From NCBI RefSeq assembly GCF_937952055.1, contig NZ_CALFYO010000016.1, forward strand, positions 1 to 64,000: a DNA stretch of 64,000 nucleotides, read 5' to 3'. Every line of letters begins with the position of its first letter. Positions within the stretch are counted from its first letter, which is position 1. Shown here piece after piece: positions 57,036 through 64,000 of the stretch. Source of the stretch: an uncultured Piscinibacter sp. (GTDB lineage: Bacteria; Pseudomonadota; Gammaproteobacteria; Burkholderiales; Burkholderiaceae_C). The notes below the pieces were generated by a model that made no database searches, was not told the DNA's origin, and worked only from the letters and a program-made list of their open reading frames with translations. A program made the translations under genes and the position numbers.

Positions 57036-57716
57036 ATGCAGAACGCACTGGTCGGCAAGCGGGTCCTCATCACCCAGGCCACGGAATTCATGGGGCCGGT
57101 CCTGTGTGAAGTCTTCGCGGAGCAGGGCGCAACCATCGTGGCCAGCGCGGAAGAACTCACCGAGCCCGAGGCTGCAGATCGCGTGGTTCGTGCGGCGGGC
57201 GAGGTCGACATCCTGGTGGCCAATCTCGCGTTCACGGCACCCACCACGGCCGCTGCGGAGGTGACCGAAGCCGAGTGGCGCCAGGTCTTCTCGGCTCTGG
57301 TGGACCCGCTCCCGCGGCTCCTGCGTGCCGCAGCCCCTGCAATGGTCGGTCGTCGCTCCGGAAAGATCCTCGTCATCGGCAGCGCTTCCGCGCTGCGCGG
57401 CATGAAGAGGGCCTCGTCGTACAGCGCCGCCCGCGGCGCCCAGCTCGCCTATGTTCAGGCCGTGGGTGTCGAACTCGCGCCGCACAACGTGCAAGTCAAT
57501 GCCATCGCGCAGAATTTCGTCGACAACCCGACTTATTTTCCTGCCGAGGTGCAGGCGAACCCGCGCTTCCGGGAGCGTCTTGCCCGCGAGGTTCCACTTG
57601 GCAGGCTCGTGGCCGCGCGGGAGGACGCTCAGTTCGCGGCGTACCTGTGCAGCAGCGCCGCCGACTGCTTCGTGGGCCAGGTGTTCCCGGTGTGCGGCGG
57701 CTGGGTGGCACGTTGA
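57036..57716 (+). CDS. SDR-fold protein with halohydrin-dehalogenase signatures
   Basis: 226 residues, Rossmann SDR fold. It has T13-Q-A-T-E-F18-M-G20, matching the T-X4-F-X-G motif, in place of the NAD(P)-binding GxxxGxG. The catalytic set is S116, Y129 and R133 (S-X12-Y-X3-R), with Arg where oxidoreductases have Lys. These are the two sequence signatures used to recognise halohydrin dehalogenases, cofactor-free enzymes that convert haloalcohols to epoxides. Length fits the smaller known types. ATG 57036. An SDR oxidoreductase with a Lys-to-Arg change is the alternative. Confidence 0.8.
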   Translation: MQNALVGKRVLITQATEFMGPVLCEVFAEQGATIVASAEELTEPEAADRVVRAAGEVDILVANLAFTAPTTAAAEVTEAEWRQVFSALVDPLPRLLRAAAPAMVGRRSGKILVIGSASALRGMKRASSYSAARGAQLAYVQAVGVELAPHNVQVNAIAQNFVDNPTYFPAEVQANPRFRERLAREVPLGRLVAAREDAQFAAYLCSSAADCFVGQVFPVCGGWVAR

Positions 57717-57723
57717 CCGCACC

Positions 57724-57791
57724 ACCTGGCCCCTCGCGAGAGCGGACGCGCACCAGCATGGCGCTCACTCCTCCTCTGTCAAAGGCCAGGC
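57724..57791 (+). other. attC site, 68-bp form, drifted
   Basis: R'' ACCTGGC, R' GCCAGGC (57785-57791). Confidence 0.7.
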
Positions 57792-57806
57792 ATCCCTGAA
57801 ACACCC

Positions 57807-58268
57807 ATGCAGTGGCTGGAGCACATGATTCCACCGCCCGTGGTCGGGGCGCTCGTCGCCTTGGTCATGTGGCTCGTCGCCCCGCTGGGTCCGGCGCTGC
57901 CTCTCGGTTCCACCATGAGGTCTGTGGTGGCAGCCCTCCTTGTCACTGCGGGGCTGGCGTTCGACCTTTCGGGTCTGCTCGCCTTTCGGGCCTCGAGAAC
58001 CACCATCAATCCGCTCACACCGGCCCGTGCCTCAGCGTTGGTCACGGGCGGTGTGTACCGAATCACCCGGAATCCGATGTACGTGGGCCTGTGCTTCATC
58101 CTGCTGGCCTGGGGCACCTATCTGTCGGCGCCGTTGCCTTTCCTGGGCCCGATCGTCTTCGTGCTCTACATCACCCGCTTCCAGATCCAGCCCGAGGAGC
58201 GGGTCCTGGACGAGCTGTTCGGCGAGCAGTACGCCCGTTACAAGGCCCGAGTCCGGCGCTGGCTGTGA
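57807..58268 (+). CDS. Isoprenylcysteine carboxyl methyltransferase (ICMT)-like protein
   Basis: 153 residues with four or five membrane segments. ALVTGGVYRITRNPMYVGL (about 75-93) and QIQPEERVLDELFGEQYARYKARVRRWL (about 126-153) are the SAM- and substrate-site blocks of the ICMT/PEMT family. Bacterial members methylate unknown, probably lipid-like, substrates. ATG 57807. Confidence 0.88.
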   Translation: MQWLEHMIPPPVVGALVALVMWLVAPLGPALPLGSTMRSVVAALLVTAGLAFDLSGLLAFRASRTTINPLTPARASALVTGGVYRITRNPMYVGLCFILLAWGTYLSAPLPFLGPIVFVLYITRFQIQPEERVLDELFGEQYARYKARVRRWL

Positions 58269-58269
58269 T

Positions 58270-58393
58270 GCCTCGCCGTTCGCTGCAGCGGACGCGCATG
58301 GGCATGGCACTTGGACCGCGAGGCGCCCGCTGTCATCATCCGCATCGCGGGCCAAGCGATGCGCGCGTCCGCCCCTCAGCCCGAGCGACAGGC
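58270..58393 (+). other. attC site, long form, drifted
   Basis: R'' GCCTCGC, R' GACAGGC (58387-58393), 124 bp; hairpin arms well conserved. Confidence 0.8.
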
Positions 58394-58399
58394 CGCCCC

Positions 58400-59077
58400 G
58401 TGGAACCCCAACACCCGCCACGGCGCCTCTGGCAGCGCTGGATCGTCGCCAACGCGTGGGCGGAGGCGGTCGGGCTGAGCATCGTCGCCGGCGTTGGCTT
58501 CCTGGTCGCCCGCCGTCTCGGTGAGCCCAGCGGCCCCGCCGCGGCCCTCGGGCTGGCTGCCGTCTTCGTGGCACTGGGCGCAATCGAGGGCCTCGTCGTC
58601 GGTGTGGCGCAGAGCCGCGTCCTTCGCAGCGCCTTGCCCCAGCTCACCGGATGGGTGTCCGCCACGGTCGTCGGCGCCATGGTGTCCTGGGCGCTCGGCA
58701 TGGTGCCCAGCACGATCATGAGTTCCCTGCCCCAGCAGCCAGCAGCGGCGCCGCCCGAGCTCGGCACGTCCTTGCGCCTGGTGTTCGCCGCAGGTCTGGG
58801 CGCCCTGGCCGGGCCCTTGCTGGCCGCGTTTCAGTGGCGGCGCTTGCGCGAGGTGCTGCCCCACGCCTGGTGGTGGCTTCCAGCCAACGCCCTTGCCTGG
58901 GCATGCGCCATGCCGGTCATCTTCCTGGCAGCCCACCTCGCGGCCAGCGAATCCCGGCCTCTCGCAGCGGTTGTCGAACTCGTCCTCTCGTTCGTGCTTG
59001 CGGGTGCATTGGTCGGTGCGATTCACGGCCGCTTCCTGCTCTGGCTGCTCGCTCGTCGTGCCCAGAGGGCGGCCTGA
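58400..59077 (+). CDS. Hypothetical multi-pass membrane protein
   Basis: 225 residues with about six hydrophobic segments, including VGLSIVAGVGFLVARRLG, ALGLAAVFVALGAIEGLVVG and VVELVLSFVLAGALVGAIHGRFLLWLL. FQWRRLREVLPHAWWWLPANALAW is a conserved-looking cytoplasmic loop. I recall similar unnamed proteins in proteobacteria but give no family. GTG 58400 lies six bases after the attC. The stop is in the next R''. Confidence 0.72.
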   Translation: MEPQHPPRRLWQRWIVANAWAEAVGLSIVAGVGFLVARRLGEPSGPAAALGLAAVFVALGAIEGLVVGVAQSRVLRSALPQLTGWVSATVVGAMVSWALGMVPSTIMSSLPQQPAAAPPELGTSLRLVFAAGLGALAGPLLAAFQWRRLREVLPHAWWWLPANALAWACAMPVIFLAAHLAASESRPLAAVVELVLSFVLAGALVGAIHGRFLLWLLARRAQRAA

Positions 59078-59196
59078 CCTTTCGCCCGCGCGGCCCCGCA
59101 CCGGCATGGCCCTTGGCCTGCCTGGCGAGCTGGCTTATCGTCGGTCGTGCAGGCCGTGCACCGGTTCCGGTGCGCTCCCTCTCTCGGACCCGAGGC
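59072..59196 (+). other. attC site, long form, drifted R'
   Basis: R'' GCCTGAC, R' CCGAGGC (59190-59196), 125 bp. Confidence 0.75.
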
Positions 59197-59201
59197 CCCG
59201 C

Positions 59202-59576
59202 ATGGATCAGCGTTTCGTTCCCAGTCGGCTCCTTCTCGCGGCTGCACTGTCCCTTGTCGCCTCGAGCGCTCAGGCCCAGGGCAACGCCATGGTTCTCGGT
59301 CAATCGCTTGCGCTGGCAGGATGCCTGGGCGGCACGTTCGCGGGTGCGGTCGCCGCGTTTCGCAGCCCGCGGCCGGTTCGCTTCTGGGCGTCGTTCGGCG
59401 TCTACCTGGGCGCCCTGTGCGTGGCAGCCTCCACCTGGGCCGGCACGATGGACATCGTCCCCTTGGCCCTCGTGCTCGGCGCGGTCTCGGGGCTGCTGCC
59501 GTACGCCGCCTGCTTCCTGCTGGCCCGCCGTGGCCTGTTGTGGCTTGGCGCAAGGCTCCGTTGCCGCGGTGTCTGA
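59202..59576 (+). CDS. Hypothetical membrane protein
   Basis: 124 residues. A signal-like or first membrane segment (about 10-26) and three further hydrophobic stretches (about 31-51, 61-80 and 85-108). No motif recognised. ATG 59202 is five bases after the attC. Codon use is G/C rich. Confidence 0.68.
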   Translation: MDQRFVPSRLLLAAALSLVASSAQAQGNAMVLGQSLALAGCLGGTFAGAVAAFRSPRPVRFWASFGVYLGALCVAASTWAGTMDIVPLALVLGAVSGLLPYAACFLLARRGLLWLGARLRCRGV

Positions 59577-59609
59577 CCTGGATGGCGACACATCGCGCCA
59601 CTCTTCGCG

Positions 59610-59915
59610 ATGAACGCCGATGCGGCGCAGCGGGCCTGGAGCAACTGGGCGGCCGAAGCCAAGGACTCCGCCGAGTTTGTCGGCTTTGGGAGGCTGGGGT
59701 TGACGGAGATCGTGACGTTCACCTTGCTCACCCATGGGCGCTTCGGCGCCATCATGGAGCGGATCGGCATGCGCAACACCAGGCCCGACTTCGAACGCCC
59801 TGTCGTGCCGAAAGGCAGTGCTCTGCGTCCGCACGGCCTCTGTGCCATCACCCGCAATGAGTGGCGGGGCTGTGGCGGTGAACCCTCGCCGAAGCGGACT
59901 CGCACCGACGACTGA
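59610..59915 (+). CDS. Hypothetical protein running into an attC relic
   Basis: 101 residues from ATG 59610. The first 50, AAQRAWSNWAAEAKDSAEFVGFGRLGLTEIVTF and LTHGRFGAIMERIGM, look coding; the last 14, EPSPKRTRTDD, are a translated attC left arm (59877-59907), so the native stop has been lost or lies just before. Family unknown. Confidence 0.5.
   Translation: MNADAAQRAWSNWAAEAKDSAEFVGFGRLGLTEIVTFTLLTHGRFGAIMERIGMRNTRPDFERPVVPKGSALRPHGLCAITRNEWRGCGGEPSPKRTRTDD
59877..59907 (+). other. Half attC site (left arm)
   Basis: GGTGAAC then CCTCGCCGAAGCGGACTCGC; no right arm. The following 59916-60097 has no gene. Confidence 0.6.
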
Positions 59916-60097
59916 GCCGGTTGCCGCCACGCCATCCGCACCCTTGCACCCGAGCTCCATGCAGTGCCGGTCCGCCACCCCCTTCGTCATCGTGCCCCGC
60001 GGGATCCAAGGCTCTCGCAGGTGGCGCCCCACGTGCACTGGACGCCCGCGGCATGACCTGACAGAGTCGCCGTTTCCGCGCTCTGACACCCTGCTCC

Positions 60098-60442
60098 ATG
60101 CTCGCCATCACCACCACAAGCTCCGCCTGGCTGGTCATCCTGGCATCCGGCCTCCTGGAGATCGCCTTCTCCGTGAGCATGAAACTCTCGGACTCCTACA
60201 CGAGACCGGTGCCGTCGCTCATCTCCGTGCTGACAGCCATCCTCAGCGTCTGGCTCATGAGTCTCACGCTCAAGGTCATCCCGGTCGGCACGGCTTACGC
60301 GGTCTGGGCTGGCATCGGGGCCGCTGGCACGGCACTCGTCGGCGTGCTGTTCTTCCAAGAGCCGGCAAGTCTCGCTCGCATCGGCTGCATCGGGCTGGTG
60401 GTGGCAGGCATCGTGGGTCTGCAACTGCAGGTTCCTGCGTAG
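60098..60442 (+). CDS. sugE: SMR transporter, SugE/Gdx type
   Basis: 114 residues, four membrane segments. SGLLEIAFSVSMKLSDSYTR (17-36) contains the essential membrane Glu; PVGTAYAVWAGIGAAGTALVGVLFFQEP (about 66-93) is the SMR core. W-A-G-I-G-A rather than the EmrE pattern points to the SugE/Gdx guanidinium-exporter branch. ATG 60098. I see no clear guanidine riboswitch in the leader. Gdx proteins work as antiparallel dimers. Confidence 0.87.
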   Translation: MLAITTTSSAWLVILASGLLEIAFSVSMKLSDSYTRPVPSLISVLTAILSVWLMSLTLKVIPVGTAYAVWAGIGAAGTALVGVLFFQEPASLARIGCIGLVVAGIVGLQLQVPA

Positions 60443-60450
60443 AGTACGGC

Positions 60451-60492
60451 GCCATCCTCCGCTCGAGCGCAACCCCGGCTCGACGTTCAGGC
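60451..60492 (+). other. attC site, 42-bp minimal form
   Basis: R'' GCCATCC, left arm TCCGCTCGAGCG, R' region GTTCAGGC (60485-60492). Confidence 0.7.
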
Positions 60493-60522
60493 AGCATCCT
60501 CGAACTCGGTGACTCAACGACC

Positions 60523-60837
60523 ATGAATGGTTCTTCCGATCAATTCGCCACAGAACTTCTTCAACGGGTGGACGAGGTCCTGTACTACCTGTGGGATCCG
60601 CTCGGCGTCGCCCGGGAGCCGTCCTCACGGCAGGAGTATTCGGCGTTCGCCTCAGAGGTCTTCGCCGCGCTTGTGGACGATGCCGACGAACAACGCCTCA
60701 TGGAGCTGCTGTTGCTGCTCGAGACTGATTTCCTGGGCCTGGGGCCCAGGCCGAGTCAGGCCAGGCGCGTTGCCGAGTTGCTCTTCGATTGGCGTGTCCT
60801 CCTGGAACAGAAGTACGCCGGCGGTTCGTCTTACTAG
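60523..60837 (+). CDS. Hypothetical protein, VLYYLWDP type
   Basis: 104 residues, acidic and helical: QRVDEVLYYLWDPLGVAREPSSRQEY and EQRLMELLLLLETDFLGL. I recall small proteins with a VLYYVWDPIG block as conserved hypotheticals in several phyla. ATG 60523. The following gene starts 28 bases on with no attC between. Confidence 0.72.
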   Translation: MNGSSDQFATELLQRVDEVLYYLWDPLGVAREPSSRQEYSAFASEVFAALVDDADEQRLMELLLLLETDFLGLGPRPSQARRVAELLFDWRVLLEQKYAGGSSY

Positions 60838-60865
60838 GGGCTCAGGCATCGAACACAAGGCTGCG

Positions 60866-61312
60866 ATGGTGACATTGGACAACCTGGCGCATCGACTGGC
60901 CATTGCCGAACAGCTCGGACGATACTGTCTGACGTTCGACTCGAGCGACGCAGACGGTTGGGCCGCTCTGTTCACGGACGACGGCGTGTTCGAAGTCAGA
61001 CTGACGGGTGACGACAAGCCGATCTTCCAAGCCCGGGGGTTCGGGCAACTGCGCGCGTTCGCTGCCAACGCGCCGCGCCTTCTGCACCACGTCACGGGCC
61101 TCGTGTTCGACGAAATGCTGCCGGACAGCGCTCGAACAAGAGCCACCGTACTGGGCACGTGGGCCTCGCCTGAAGATGGGTACCCTGCAATCTACACGCA
61201 CGGCCGCTATGAGCATCGCTGGTCGCTCGTGGCTGGAACATGGCGGATTGCCTACCAGTTGTTCATCAGCCGCGGCTATCACGCCGCCGCCTTTCCAAGG
61301 CGGGCGCAGTGA
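60866..61312 (+). CDS. SnoaL_4/NTF2-like protein
   Basis: 148 residues. LAHRLAIAEQLGRYCLTFDSSDADGWAALFTDDGVFEV (6-43) is the SnoaL_4 start with the DxxxW...F pattern; LLHHVTGLVFDEML and GRYEHRWSLVAGTWRIAYQLF complete the fold. May be a dioxygenase-small-subunit-like or dehydratase-like protein; no partner. ATG 60866. Confidence 0.87.
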   Translation: MVTLDNLAHRLAIAEQLGRYCLTFDSSDADGWAALFTDDGVFEVRLTGDDKPIFQARGFGQLRAFAANAPRLLHHVTGLVFDEMLPDSARTRATVLGTWASPEDGYPAIYTHGRYEHRWSLVAGTWRIAYQLFISRGYHAAAFPRRAQ

Positions 61313-61320
61313 TGCAGCGT

Positions 61321-61342
61321 GCCCCAAGCTTCGCAGCCATGC
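61321..61342 (+). other. Truncated extra R''-left arm
   Basis: GCCCCAAGCTTCGCAGCCAT resembles the start of the 43060 relic and abuts the next attC. Confidence 0.5.
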
Positions 61343-61343
61343 G

Positions 61344-61469
61344 GCCTCACCTTTCGTTCGAGCCGTCAGCCGCCGGCAAGGCACTTGGACCGCGAGGCGC
61401 TCGCTGTCATCATCCGCCCCGCAGGCCAGGCGCTGCGCCGGCGCCCGCCTCCGGACTCAAACGTCAGGC
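61344..61469 (+). other. attC site, long form, drifted
   Basis: R'' GCCTCAC, R' GTCAGGC (61463-61469), 126 bp. Confidence 0.85.
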
Positions 61470-61484
61470 CTGCCTGGAGCCTCT

Positions 61485-62156
61485 ATGTTCGCTGGCCATC
61501 TCGGAGTCGCCCTCGCCGCCGCGCGAGTCGGACCGCGCGTCAACGTCGGCGTGCTCGCCGCCGCCGCCCTTCTGCTTGACGCCCTGCTCTGGTTGTTCGT
61601 GCTCCTGGGCTGGGAGACGGTCGCCATTCCGGCCGACTTCCCGCAAACGCACCAGCCAGAGTTCGTGTTCCCGTTTTCGCACGGCCTGCTCGCTGGCCTC
61701 GCATGGTCGGCGCTGGCGGGATCGTGCTCGATCGTGCTGTACAAGGATCGCGCGGGCCCGAGGGCGCTCACGGCACTTCTCGTCGGCGGCGTCGTCTTCT
61801 CGCACTGGCTGCTCGACGCACTGGTCCATCGGCCGGAGTTGCCATTGACAGGTACGGGCTCGCCCCGCGTAGGCGTCGGGTTGTGGGACCACATGCCCCT
61901 TGCGCTCGCGATCGAAGGCGTCCTCGTGATCGTCGGCATGTTCCTGTTCTTCCCCGGCTGCGGCCTGCCCCGGCCGAAAAAGGTGGCCCTCGCGGCGCTG
62001 AGTGTCCTGGTGCTTGCCTTCACCGTGGCCGGAATGACGGTGGCCCCCCCGCCACCTTCGGCAACCGCCATGGCGGCAAGCTCGCTGTGCACCATCGTCC
62101 TGCTCTGCGTGCTCATCGGCTGGATCGGGCGCGGTGCTCGCGCAGGGCGGGCCTGA
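61485..62156 (+). CDS. Multi-pass membrane protein with H...D/H motifs
   Basis: 223 residues with about seven membrane segments. MFAGHLGVALAAARVGP at the start, FSHGLLAGLAWSALAG (about 63-78) and VFSHWLLDALVHRPELPL (about 102-119) have the H..LD..VH pattern of YdjM/DUF457-like proposed metal-dependent hydrolases. ATG 61485. Conserved but uncharacterised. Confidence 0.8.
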   Translation: MFAGHLGVALAAARVGPRVNVGVLAAAALLLDALLWLFVLLGWETVAIPADFPQTHQPEFVFPFSHGLLAGLAWSALAGSCSIVLYKDRAGPRALTALLVGGVVFSHWLLDALVHRPELPLTGTGSPRVGVGLWDHMPLALAIEGVLVIVGMFLFFPGCGLPRPKKVALAALSVLVLAFTVAGMTVAPPPPSATAMAASSLCTIVLLCVLIGWIGRGARAGRA

Positions 62157-62190
62157 TGCTGCGCCGGCGTGGACCCAAGGTTTGGCTTTC

Positions 62191-62739
62191 ATGAACGCCC
62201 TCGCGCGCACGCCCTGCCGCTCGGTCGTCGGGCTGTTCTTCGTTGCCACGGTCGTCGGTTGTGCTCACCAGGCACCCACGGAACAGACCATCGAGGTTCG
62301 TGTCGAGGCCGACTCCCCGAACTGGGCCGGGCCCCTGGCGTGCGAGGCCAGCAATCCGGCCGGAAGCTGGCCGTTCACCGCGCCAGGGACGGTCACGGTT
62401 CTGCCGTCAATGGCCCCCCTGCACGTCACCTGCCAGGCACCCGCGGGATCGGTGGCGCAGCCCAGCATCACCGCGCCGAGCACCCCTTCCCCGAGCGAGC
62501 GTGCCCGCGAGGGCGCGGCCACCGGTGCCAAGGTGGGTGCCGGCGCAGGGGTCGCGCTCGGCATTGCGGCCGTGCCGGTGATGGGCGGGGCGTTCGCGCT
62601 GCTCATCGCGGCCGGCGCCGCCATGAAGGGCGGAGAAATCGGTGGGCTGGTCGGTTCGGTGCGCGCCGGCGCGCAGGACCGCTATCCCAGCCCATTGGTG
62701 CTCCACGTCACGAGCGAGCCGCGGAGCGGCAGCGACTAG
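62191..62739 (+). CDS. Lipoprotein with glycine-zipper-like segment
   Basis: 182 residues. Lipobox VVGC gives an acylated Cys near residue 24. The mature part has a Pro/Ser/Thr-rich stretch and then ATGAKVGAGAGVALGIAAVPVMGG, a glycine-rich hydrophobic segment as in glycine-zipper proteins. Probably outer-membrane associated. ATG 62191. Function unknown. Confidence 0.78.
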   Translation: MNALARTPCRSVVGLFFVATVVGCAHQAPTEQTIEVRVEADSPNWAGPLACEASNPAGSWPFTAPGTVTVLPSMAPLHVTCQAPAGSVAQPSITAPSTPSPSERAREGAATGAKVGAGAGVALGIAAVPVMGGAFALLIAAGAAMKGGEIGGLVGSVRAGAQDRYPSPLVLHVTSEPRSGSD

Positions 62740-62799
62740 GCGGCCGGGCCCCTGCCTGCGGCAGCGACGGCCAGTCCTGCGCGCGGGCGTCGGTCCGCA

Positions 62800-62856
62800 G
62801 CGTCAAGGCACTTGGCCCGCGCGGCGCTCGCTGTCATCATCCGCCTCGCGCGCAGT
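62800..62856 (+). other. attC relic, centre only
   Basis: GGCACTTGGCCCGCGCGGCG and CATCATCCGCCTCGCGCG are the hairpin left side and loop; both boxes are gone. Confidence 0.6.
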
Positions 62857-62965
62857 TGGCCTTGCGAACGCGCTCCCCCTTCGGGCATGCCGCAGGGCTC
62901 GTCCACGCACCCATCCAGCACGTGCGAGTTGCGCCTTCGCTTCCACAAGAACTGGAGTCGTCGCC

Positions 62966-63217
62966 ATGACACAGCAGAGCCTCAGGATCGCCCTCGCCTT
63001 CACCGACGAAGACCAGACTTGGCTTCGTGTGTCTTCGGTCTCCGTTCCCAAGTTCTTCGAGGGCCACTCGGAACTGCCCGCCACGGGGGATGCACTGCGA
63101 ATCGGAGGCCGTCAATTCATCGTCCAGGCACGCATCTGGGAACACGACGGCTTGAGTCCGTCCCTGCGCCTCCTGCTCAGCAGCGGCCACGCGCCCAGTG
63201 ACACCGTCTTCGGCTAG
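62966..63217 (+). CDS. Hypothetical small soluble protein
   Basis: 83 residues, beta-rich: SLRIALAFTDEDQTWLRVSSVSVPKFFEG and LRIGGRQFIVQARIWEHDG. ATG 62966 follows GAGTCGTCGCC with only a weak ribosome site. Family unknown. It ends 19 bp before the converging reverse gene. Confidence 0.6.
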   Translation: MTQQSLRIALAFTDEDQTWLRVSSVSVPKFFEGHSELPATGDALRIGGRQFIVQARIWEHDGLSPSLRLLLSSGHAPSDTVFG

Positions 63218-63236
63218 TCCGTCGGCCGGGGCGCCA

Positions 63237-63698
63237 TCAGAAGCGCTTCTTCGCGAGCTTCTCGTGCGTCTCGCGCACGAGCATCAGTGCCGCTGATCCG
63301 TAGTACTTGTGGTACTCGGCCACCATTTCACCTTTGACCAGCACCGGGTCGGTCGCTGCCAGTTGCTTGGCCTCTTCGATGTCCTTCACGGCAAACACGA
63401 ACAGCCCTCGCCAGCCGTCTGCGCCGTCAAAGGGGCCCGCCAGCACCAGCTTTCCCTCTTCGGACAGTCGCTTCATGTTGGCAAAGTGACCACGGAACAT
63501 CTCGTCCCGTTCGGGGCCTTCCGCCACCCTCGTGGGCCCGGTCTTCAGCACCACCAGCACGTAGCCCCGCATGCCGTAGTCGTCGGCTCCCACCCGGCTC
63601 GCCAGTTCCGCGTCGTAGGCTGCCGCAGTTGGCTGCGCTGCGGCAGGAGCCACGGCCAGAGCGAAGGTGGCCGCCAGTCCACCCAGCAGATTCTTCAT
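63237..63698 (-). CDS. Secreted YciI-like protein on the reverse strand
   Basis: 153 residues. Signal peptide about 1-21 (ending AAAQ); mature part with YVLVVLKTGPTRVAEGPERDEMFRGHFANMKRLSEEGKL (about 46-84) and AGPFDGADGWRGLFVFAVKDIEEAKQLAATDPVLVKGEM, the YciI/DUF1330-like dimeric alpha-beta fold with its His-Asp pair. Export is unusual for this family. GGAGATGCG precedes ATG 63698. Confidence 0.85.
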   Translation of the reverse strand: MKNLLGGLAATFALAVAPAAAQPTAAAYDAELASRVGADDYGMRGYVLVVLKTGPTRVAEGPERDEMFRGHFANMKRLSEEGKLVLAGPFDGADGWRGLFVFAVKDIEEAKQLAATDPVLVKGEMVAEYHKYYGSAALMLVRETHEKLAKKRF

Positions 63699-63752
63699 CG
63701 CATCTCCACATCGGACGTCGCGCCCATCCTACGCCCGTGGCCGGCACTTGCA

Positions 63753-63875
63753 GCCGCCCCCTTCGCGAACGTCCTCGCAACGGCACGGCACTTGGCCCGC
63801 GACGCGCTCGCTGTCATCATCCGGCCCGCGGGGCAGGCGCCTTCGCGACGGCGGCGCCCAGTTCGAACCTTCAGC
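63753..63875 (+). other. attC site, long form, drifted
   Basis: R'' GCCGCCC, R' CTTCAGC (63869-63875), 123 bp; hairpin arms TTGGCCCGCGACGC and CGGCCCGCGGGGCAGGCGCC are readable. Confidence 0.75.
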
Positions 63876-63891
63876 GCCCAAGGAGTCTTCC

Positions 63892-64000
63892 ATGGTGGTT
63901 CGCGTCATTCGGCTCGGCACGCCGCGCGCAGCGAACGAGGGGCTGCGCATCGGCACCGTCCGCCGACCGCCTCGTGGCGTGCCCAAGGCTGACTTCGCGC
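63892..64000 (+). CDS. DUF488 family protein, cut by window end
   Basis: The first 36 residues are present: VVRVIRLGTPRAANEGLRIG then TVRRPPRGVPKADFA, the standard start of DUF488 proteins, which are about 120-190 residues long. CAAGGAGTCTTCC precedes ATG 63892. The rest is outside the window. Confidence 0.85.
   Translation, partial: MVVRVIRLGTPRAANEGLRIGTVRRPPRGVPKADFA

Larger units (their letters stand above)
1..64000 (+). mobile_element. Chromosomal integron cassette array (body and distal end)
   Basis: About 85 attC sites or relics of one sequence family separate about 90 genes, most of them single short genes read left to right. Spacing is usually 0.3-0.9 kb. Sites are near-consensus on the left and progressively mutated, halved or fused to genes on the right. 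No integrase or attI lies in the window; by the polarity of known integrons they should sit left of base 1. The host family of the array is not identified. Confidence 0.95.

Noticed and set aside
59916..60097. Guanidine riboswitch ahead of the SugE-type gene
   Set aside because: I could not find the conserved ACGR-type loops or a convincing fold in this stretch.
1..64000. CRISPR array because of repeated palindromic units
   Set aside because: Repeats are 45-131 bp, 0.3-1 kb apart, imperfect and separated by genes; box and hairpin structure is that of attC.

Overview
This window is the body and distal end of a very large chromosomal (sedentary) integron cassette array. About 85 copies of one attC-type recombination site, intact or decayed, alternate with short, mostly promoterless, mostly plus-strand genes. 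A typical site opens with an R'' box (GCCTAAC or a variant) followed by CCTTCGCTCGAGCGG, carries a long imperfect hairpin (TTGGCCCGCGAGG ... CCTCGCGGGCCAAGC), and closes with CTCAGCTCAAAC plus an R' box (GTTAGGC). No integrase gene, attI site, rRNA or tRNA is visible. New cassettes enter next to attI and these genes read left to right, so intI should lie to the left of base 1 and the right side should be the oldest part.

The organism is probably a GC-rich proteobacterium. Base composition, family content (GFA, GNAT, cupin, rhombotarget lipoprotein, GDCCVxC, DUF3224, DUF1697 and similar) and the existence of such an array fit Beta- or Gammaproteobacteria, with a betaproteobacterial lean. This is inference; no phylogenetic marker is present.

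Layout. From 1 to about 21.5 kb the array is well preserved: sites are mostly 45-66 or 126-131 bp, with R' close to GTTAGGC. Cassettes encode thioesterases, GNAT acetyltransferases, cupins, a CDGSH protein, a MAPEG protein, a RibD-C protein, a c-type cytochrome and many small secreted or membrane proteins. From about 21.5 to 41 kb the boxes drift (GTCAGGC, CTCAGGC, GTTGGGC) and some sites are halved. Cassettes include VOC, methyltransferase, TauE, potassium channel, GFA, LytM-like, DUF1028-TPR, rhombotarget lipoprotein, GDCCVxC and carboxymuconolactone-decarboxylase-like proteins. From 41 kb to the end the sites are relics. Ordinary-looking larger genes occur here: gamma-glutamyltransferase, uracil-DNA glycosylase, an alpha/beta-hydrolase-LuxR protein, 2-dehydropantoate reductase, an SDR protein with halohydrin-dehalogenase signatures and a SugE-type SMR transporter. 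Recognisable cassettes (RidA, TfoX-N, GFA, MOSC, ICMT) lie between them.

The genes do not form pathways; they behave as independently acquired units. Two families are strikingly over-represented: GNAT acetyltransferases (13 loci, one broken) and GFA-type zinc proteins (6 loci). Many genes end exactly on the stop triplet inside the R'' box. Eight genes run on the minus strand and must carry their own promoters. I recognise no toxin-antitoxin pair. Pseudogenes with clear intact relatives in the same window (Excalibur protein, GNAT) show that cassettes have duplicated and decayed in place.
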